64,000 nt of DNA from Coriobacteriaceae bacterium (GTDB lineage Bacteria > Actinomycetota > Coriobacteriia > Coriobacteriales > Coriobacteriaceae): assembly GCA_902362275.1 (NCBI GenBank), contig CABIWB010000009.1, forward strand, positions 11,700 through 75,699. The letters run 5' to 3'. The position numbers and the translations under genes are program-made. The stretch's first letter is position 1, and every line of letters begins with the position of its first letter. The notes under the pieces are model-generated. The model worked only from the letters and a program-made list of their open reading frames with translations, ran no database searches and had not been told where the DNA came from. Shown here in pieces: positions 59,723 through 64,000 of the stretch.

Positions 59723-60646
59723 CTAGCAGGCGGCCATGATGGGGGCAGCGACCTGCTTCTTACGGGAGAGGACGCCCGGCATCCAGACGCCGTCGTGCTC
59801 GTCGGCAATGCCCAGGCCCTTCTGAGCGGCCTCGGTCTCGCCCTCGAGCAGGACCTGCGAGCCCTCCTCCATGATGTCGGTGATGCACAGGACGATGCCG
59901 TCGGCACCCTTCTCGGCGGCGTAGGCGCGCATGGCCTCGCGGATCTCGTCGATCATGCCGAGTGCGCGGCTCTTGTCGACGGTCTCGTACTGGCCAATGA
60001 GCAGCTTCTTGCCAGCGGGCTCGAACATCTTGATGTCGTTGCCGACCATCTCGGCTGCAGTGAAGGAGCCGGACGGACGGGTGAGGAAGACCTCCATGCC
60101 AAACTTGACCGGGTCGACGCCCACCTGCTCGCCGAGCTTGGCGGCGACGGCGCGGTCGACATCGGTGGTGGTGGGGCTCTTGAGCATGAGCGTGTCGGTC
60201 ATCATGGCCGAGAGCAGCAGCTTGGCCTGAACGTCGGAAAGTTCAACGCCGAGCACGCCGGCGAGCTTGGTGACGATGGTGCAGCTGGAGCCCCAGGGCA
60301 GGCAGATGTAGTGCAGCGGGCCGGCGGTCTCGAAGTCGCCGATGCGGTGATGATCGACGACACCAAAGACCGTGGCGTCCTTAAGACCGGCAACGGACTG
60401 GGCAGACTCGTTGTGGTCGGTGAGGACGACGAGCTGACCGGCCTCGACGGACTCAATCACGCGGGGCTCGGCGATGCCGGCGTCGGCAAGCAGCTTGGCG
60501 GACTCTGCCGGAAGCTGACCAAGGGCGCAGGCCTCGTAGGTGTTGCCGGCATACTCAACCTGGTTGAGCAGCTGGGACAGGACGACGGCGCTCATGATGG
60601 CGTCGTTATCGGGGTTCTGGTGACCAAAGACAAGAACGTTTGCCAT
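59723..60646 (-). CDS. ppaC: Manganese-dependent inorganic pyrophosphatase
   Basis: 307 residues of the DHH/family II pyrophosphatases. ANVLVFGHQNPDNDAIMSAV, the DHH motif VVDHHRIGDFETAGPLHYI and the C-terminal DHHA2 part (DGVWMPGVLSRKKQVAAPIM) are all present. Metal ligands are His and Asp of FGHxxPDxD, D of the second motif and DHH. It hydrolyses PPi to drive biosynthesis. It has its own promoter region and terminator. Confidence 0.93.
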   Translation of the reverse strand: MANVLVFGHQNPDNDAIMSAVVLSQLLNQVEYAGNTYEACALGQLPAESAKLLADAGIAEPRVIESVEAGQLVVLTDHNESAQSVAGLKDATVFGVVDHHRIGDFETAGPLHYICLPWGSSCTIVTKLAGVLGVELSDVQAKLLLSAMMTDTLMLKSPTTTDVDRAVAAKLGEQVGVDPVKFGMEVFLTRPSGSFTAAEMVGNDIKMFEPAGKKLLIGQYETVDKSRALGMIDEIREAMRAYAAEKGADGIVLCITDIMEEGSQVLLEGETEAAQKGLGIADEHDGVWMPGVLSRKKQVAAPIMAAC

Positions 60647-60773
60647 GGATATCCTCCACTTGATATGTGTACTTGGACGTAGCTATGGTAGCACGCCGAT
60701 GCCGAGCCTTCGCAGACGGAAGGGCTACGGCATATTTTGGGGCAGGCACGGGGGACAGGTTACATTGCACCAG

Positions 60774-61727
60774 CTATTTACCGGCGGCGCGCAGGGCTAC
60801 GTAGGCGGCACCGATGATGCCGGCGTCGTTTCCGAGCGAAGCGACCTTGATGGGCGTCTCGCGCGAGGCGGAGAGCGCGTACTGCTTGAAGTGCTCGCGA
60901 ACCTTGTCGAGGTAGACATCGGCCGAAGCGGACGCGCCGCCGCCGATGAGGAACATCTCGGGATCGACCACGTTGGCAATAAGCGCCAGGGCGCGACCGA
61001 GATAGTCGGCCATGGTATCGGCCGCGGCAAGCGCGAGCTTGTCGCCCTCGCGGCAGGCCTGGAACACGTCCTTGGAATCGGAGGGGCCGGTGAGCTCGAT
61101 GGGCTCGACGCCTGCCTTCTTGCACTCGGCAAGGTAGTTGCTCACCACGCCGGTGGCGCTGGAATACTGCTCCAGGTGGCCATGGCCGCCGCAGCCGCAG
61201 GTGCGCTCCTCTTCGGGGTTCAGGCACATGTGGCCAATCTCGCCGCCGGCGCCCACAACGCCCGATACCACGTCGCCGTTGACGATGACGCCGCCACCCA
61301 CGCCGGTACCGATGGTAACCATCACCACGTTCTGTACGCCCTTGGCAGAGCCGAGCCAGGCCTCGCCCATGGCAGCGGCGTTGGCATCGTTCTCGTACTT
61401 AACGACCGCGTCGGGGCAGTGCTCCTGAATGGCGATTCTTAGCTCAGGCAGGTTAATGGCAATGTTGGCCTTGACCTTGGCATCGCCCGATGCCGGGATG
61501 GGGCACGGAACGGCCAGGCCAATGCCCGCCACAAAGGCGCGCGGAATCTGGGCCTTGGCGACCACCTGGTCGATAGCCTCGGTCACCGCGGCAAAGCCCG
61601 CGGCGTCAACGATGGGAGGCGTGGGCACGCTGGCCTTGGCCAGCAGGTTGCCGTCCTCGTCGAACAGGCCCTCCTTAACCGAAGTGCCGCCGACGTCAAT
61701 GCCGATGTAGTACTGCTTAGGTTCCAT
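60774..61727 (-). CDS. ROK-family glucokinase
   Basis: 317 residues from the ATG at 61727 (AAAGGTGG upstream). Phosphate loop YYIGIDVGGTSVKEGLFDED, sugar loop YENDANAAAMGEAWLGSAKG, second phosphate loop VMVTIGTGVGGGVIVNGDVV, and the ROK zinc motif CGCGGHGHLEQYSS. Probably phosphorylates glucose (for instance freed inside the cell from disaccharides) or another hexose. It is followed by a 200-base gap and lies downstream of the IIA-IIB-IIC set. Confidence 0.9.
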   Translation of the reverse strand: MEPKQYYIGIDVGGTSVKEGLFDEDGNLLAKASVPTPPIVDAAGFAAVTEAIDQVVAKAQIPRAFVAGIGLAVPCPIPASGDAKVKANIAINLPELRIAIQEHCPDAVVKYENDANAAAMGEAWLGSAKGVQNVVMVTIGTGVGGGVIVNGDVVSGVVGAGGEIGHMCLNPEEERTCGCGGHGHLEQYSSATGVVSNYLAECKKAGVEPIELTGPSDSKDVFQACREGDKLALAAADTMADYLGRALALIANVVDPEMFLIGGGASASADVYLDKVREHFKQYALSASRETPIKVASLGNDAGIIGAAYVALRAAGK

Positions 61728-61880
61728 GGGAGCCCACCTTTCTCGTTTAAACATTGCCTGTATGGTACCGCTCCCAAGGCAAAAACCTGCCAAAAAGGGG
61801 CAGGTTTGTTTTGGCAGGTTTTATCTGTGAAAACGCAAACGACCGCCCAAAAGGTCGCGCAGGGCCTTCGCCAAATATAA

Positions 61881-61911
61881 GGGCGCCGGGAGGCGGAGAC
61901 TCCCGGCGCCC
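61881..61911 (-). terminator. Terminator at the end of the second lactose/cellobiose PTS set
   Basis: GGGCGCCGGGAG and CTCCCGGCGCCC form a 12-bp stem; on the minus strand it is followed by TTATATTTG. A second hairpin pair (AACCTGCC/GGCAGGTT) lies at 61787-61822. Confidence 0.7.
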
Positions 61912-61968
61912 GTCAAAGGGACTGTGTTGTCTGTTGGACCGCACGGCCCATCGCGGCGATAACGCCAA

Positions 61969-62301
61969 CTAGGCCTTAAGTGCCTGCAGCTGCTTGTGGA
62001 TCTCGACGAGCTCCGTCGCCATGACGCGCATGGTCTCGGTGCCGGCCATCTGGTCCTCGGCATGCAGCAGAATCAACGGGGCCTCGCCGTTACGCTCGCC
62101 GTTGGCCTCCTTCTTCAGAAGCCCCATGTGAACATCGTGGCCACCGTTATAGGCCTCGTCGCCCTGCTTGATAAGCTCCTCGGCGGCGTCAAAATCGCCC
62201 TCCTTGGCCTTTTGCACGGCATTGATGTACATGCTCTTGGCGGTACCGACGTAGCTGATGATCTCAAAGCAGGTCATCTGCAGTTCGTTCATATCCTCCA
62301 T
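61969..62301 (-). CDS. PTS lactose/cellobiose-type IIA
   Basis: 110 residues from the ATG at 62301 (AGGTG about 7 bases upstream). The active histidine is H80 in LILLHAEDQM and D83 the metal-ligand aspartate. The N-terminal MNELQMTCFEIISYVGTAKS and AEELIKQGDEAYNGGHDVHM follow the family. It is in a tight set with IIB (9 bases) and IIC, so this unit is complete apart from the left-hand truncation of IIC. Separate from the LacF-like IIA at 1098. Confidence 0.9.
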   Translation of the reverse strand: MEDMNELQMTCFEIISYVGTAKSMYINAVQKAKEGDFDAAEELIKQGDEAYNGGHDVHMGLLKKEANGERNGEAPLILLHAEDQMAGTETMRVMATELVEIHKQLQALKA

Positions 62302-62310
62302 GCGGAGCAC

Positions 62311-62613
62311 CTAGCCCATCACGCTGACGCAGTGGTCGATGATGCCGGCAGCGTTCATGCGGCCGTAGTCGACCATGTTGATGACCTCGACCGGGAAACG
62401 ACCGGCGACCTCCTTCTCAAAATCGGCCTTGGTGTATCCGATCTGCGGACCAAGCAGCAACATGTCGCACTCGCCCAGGTAATCGTGGGCCTCGTTCATG
62501 GGACGAGCCTCGACCTCAATATCCAGACCACGGTTTGCAACCTCGGCCTGCATCTTCTGGACCAGCAGGCTCGTGGACATACCGGCATTGCAGCAGAGCA
62601 TGATCTTCTTCAT
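62311..62613 (-). CDS. PTS lactose/cellobiose-type IIB
   Basis: 100 residues. Phosphocysteine is in IMLCCNAGMSTSLLVQKMQA (Cys 7 or 8; the second C precedes NAGMSTS as in CelA-type proteins). LLLGPQIGYTKADFEKEVAG is the C-terminal family motif. It is a free-standing IIB, unlike the fused IIB of the two lacE genes, so this is the cellobiose-type arrangement. AAGGAGGA precedes the ATG. Confidence 0.92.
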   Translation of the reverse strand: MKKIMLCCNAGMSTSLLVQKMQAEVANRGLDIEVEARPMNEAHDYLGECDMLLLGPQIGYTKADFEKEVAGRFPVEVINMVDYGRMNAAGIIDHCVSVMG

Positions 62614-62718
62614 GGTTTCCTCCTTATAACTGCGCGGCGCGCAGACGACGACTGGTTTTATTCCTTGCGGCTATTGTGCCAACCCCCTGCATCTTTACAC
62701 AAGGGAGAGAGTCGCGGG

Positions 62719-62745
62719 CACCGGCACCGCGTACCGGTGCCCGCA
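62719..62745 (-). terminator. Hairpin between IIC and IIB of the right-hand PTS
   Basis: GGGCACCGGTAC GCGG TGCCGGTGCCC forms an 11-bp stem about 20 bases after the IIC stop, with no T tract. It may stabilise or partly terminate the IIC message. Confidence 0.45.
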
Positions 62746-62764
62746 ACGGTGAAAGGGACGAACG

Positions 62765-64000
62765 TTAGGCATTCTGCTTGGCGAGAGCCTCCTGCTTGGC
62801 GATTGCCTTCTCGGAAATCTTCATAAAGGGCAGGTAGACGGCCATGCCAATGACAATCTCGAGAGCCTGCCACACACCGGCGCGCCAGTCAAAGCCTGTA
62901 GCGAGCAGGGCATTGATGACGGGAGGCATAGTCCAGGGCACCTGGGCGATGCAGGGGCTGATGATGCCTGCGCAGGTAAGGCCATAGGTGATGCCGATGA
63001 ACAGGTCGGGAAGAAGAACGAACGGAATCATGAGCGGCAGGTTGTACACGATGGGGTAACCGTAGATAACCGGCTCGTTGATGTTGAACAGACCAGGCAG
63101 GATAGCCATCTTGGAAACGGTCTCGGATGCCTTGTTCTTGGAGAACAGGAGCGTGTCGAGCAGAAGCATGAGGGTGCAGCCCGAGCCGCCGATGAGGGCG
63201 AAGCTGTTAACGATCTGCATGTTCATGTAGTGATCGGGCTGGATGGTGCCACCGGCGGCAAAGGTAGCCATGTTGTCGACGATGAGCATGGTCAGAATCG
63301 GCTCGACGGTAGCGCCAGAGATGGTGGACTGGTGAATACCGACGCAGAACAGCAGGTTAGCAAGGGTGTAGATGAGGATAACAGCCCACGGACCGGCGTT
63401 CATGATGCTCTTGAGCGGGTTGGAGATGCACGTGGAGATGATGGCGCACAGATCGGTGCCGGCGCACACGGCGAGCAGGGCTGCGGCAAGAGCGAAAATC
63501 GCGAGGTTAAGCAGCATCGGGATCATGACGTTGAAGGAGTTGGAGACCGCGGGAGGCACGCCCTCGCCCAGCTTAACCTTGAGCTTCTCGACGCCAGAAA
63601 TCTTGATGAAGAGCGAGACGGAAAGCAGGGCGATGATAATAGCCGAGAACAGACCGTTGGTGCCGGTGTTGGCAGTTGAAAGGGCGCCCGTGACCTCGGC
63701 GGAGGTGATCTTGTCGGTGAGCAGCGGGCTCGTGGCGGCAAGCGTGGCGGTGACCTGCTGCGGCATCATGATGACGAAAGCAGAGATAGCGACGACCACG
63801 CAAGCGAGCGGGTTATCGAAACGCTTGTTCTTAGCGAGGCTGTAGCCAATCAATCCGGCCAAGATAATGGCAGAGACGTTGAGGGTGCCCAGCGTAATTG
63901 CCGAACCCCACGTCTGAAGGTTGGCAAGGCCCGCCGCATCGAACGGGAACAGGGGGAACACGACGTTGTTAATAAGAACCGCGATACCCGCAAGGATATA
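62765..64000 (-). CDS. PTS cellobiose/lactose-type IIC, N-terminus cut by window edge
   Basis: The frame is open to base 64000, giving at least 411 residues, starting YILAGIAVLINNVVFPLFPF. An internal GTG at 63961 is not the true start. It is a membrane IIC domain of the lactose/cellobiose family: GAGLSYSLAK-type first spans, VGIHQSTISGATVEPILTML (substrate motif), GCTLMLLLDTLLFSKNKASE and NINEPVIYGYPIVYN. No IIB domain is fused. With IIA and IIB it forms a three-gene beta-glucoside/cellobiose importer (substrate inferred from family). Confidence 0.9.
   Translation of the reverse strand, partial: YILAGIAVLINNVVFPLFPFDAAGLANLQTWGSAITLGTLNVSAIILAGLIGYSLAKNKRFDNPLACVVVAISAFVIMMPQQVTATLAATSPLLTDKITSAEVTGALSTANTGTNGLFSAIIIALLSVSLFIKISGVEKLKVKLGEGVPPAVSNSFNVMIPMLLNLAIFALAAALLAVCAGTDLCAIISTCISNPLKSIMNAGPWAVILIYTLANLLFCVGIHQSTISGATVEPILTMLIVDNMATFAAGGTIQPDHYMNMQIVNSFALIGGSGCTLMLLLDTLLFSKNKASETVSKMAILPGLFNINEPVIYGYPIVYNLPLMIPFVLLPDLFIGITYGLTCAGIISPCIAQVPWTMPPVINALLATGFDWRAGVWQALEIVIGMAVYLPFMKISEKAIAKQEALAKQNA

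Noticed and set aside
58550..60682. Open frame of 710 codons antisense to nhaA and ppaC
   Set aside because: It crosses two firm genes and a terminator, and has shadow-type composition.

Overview
The window is GC-rich with a strong G/C wobble bias. It carries many sugar PTS genes, LacG-type phospho-beta-galactosidases, hypAB, a tat locus, a PSP1-holB-tmk operon and an NAD-type isocitrate dehydrogenase. This fits a gut Coriobacteriia, most likely Collinsella or a close relative. That assignment is inferred from gene content, with no database search. About 60 protein genes, one tRNA (Thr, CGT) and several broken genes can be supported. No rRNA, CRISPR array or complete insertion sequence is visible.

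Left part (1-11,100): a truncated membrane protein, then a lactose/galactoside block. It holds a LacF-type IIA, two LacI regulators, and two parallel lacE-lacG pairs (PTS IICB plus 6-phospho-beta-galactosidase), each pair with its own LacI gene and palindromic operators. Upstream of these genes, and again in front of the mannose-family PTS, lie paired ACCGTTYACC-like motifs repeated at exactly 21 bp. This is the layout expected of a LytTR-type regulator.

Accessory island (about 11,250-19,950): bracketed by 13-bp GTTACAGATTGAG repeats and enriched in defence genes. It contains an XRE-like protein, a chimeric BspA-like pseudogene, an ABC-three-component (ABC-3C) module (membrane peptide, C-terminal-domain protein, MC6-like middle component, DUF2326 ATPase), an EcoRII-type restriction-modification pair with an SsoII-type operator, and an excisionase-like protein. 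A Phd/RelE-type toxin-antitoxin pair sits just outside the right edge.

Middle part (20,600-34,000): amino-sugar and galactose catabolism. It includes a DeoR regulator, galM, an orphan mannose-family IIB lacking its phosphorylated histidine, tRNA-Thr, a YhcH protein, a nagA fragment, a LacC-like kinase, a LacX-like epimerase, a flavodoxin, nagA, agaS, a HutC-type GntR regulator and a IIA-YajC-IIB-IIC-IID operon. The GntR operators TGGTARTAACCA lie before agaS and before the PTS operon.

Right part (34,400-64,000): mostly housekeeping. It includes a DUF2975/XRE pair, a SurA-like lipid-side protein, isocitrate dehydrogenase, a reductase with a His/Cys-rich tail, DegV, HPF, a solute-binding lipoprotein behind a long structured leader, a MITE-like element, an AbiEi/DUF559-like protein, comF behind a hairpin that covers its Shine-Dalgarno, PSP1, holB, tmk, a topoisomerase, hypBA, tatCA, a STAS protein, an aminotransferase, nhaA, ppaC and a ROK glucokinase. 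A second lactose/cellobiose PTS (IIA, IIB, partial IIC) runs off the right edge. Several families of short intergenic inverted repeats are scattered through the window.
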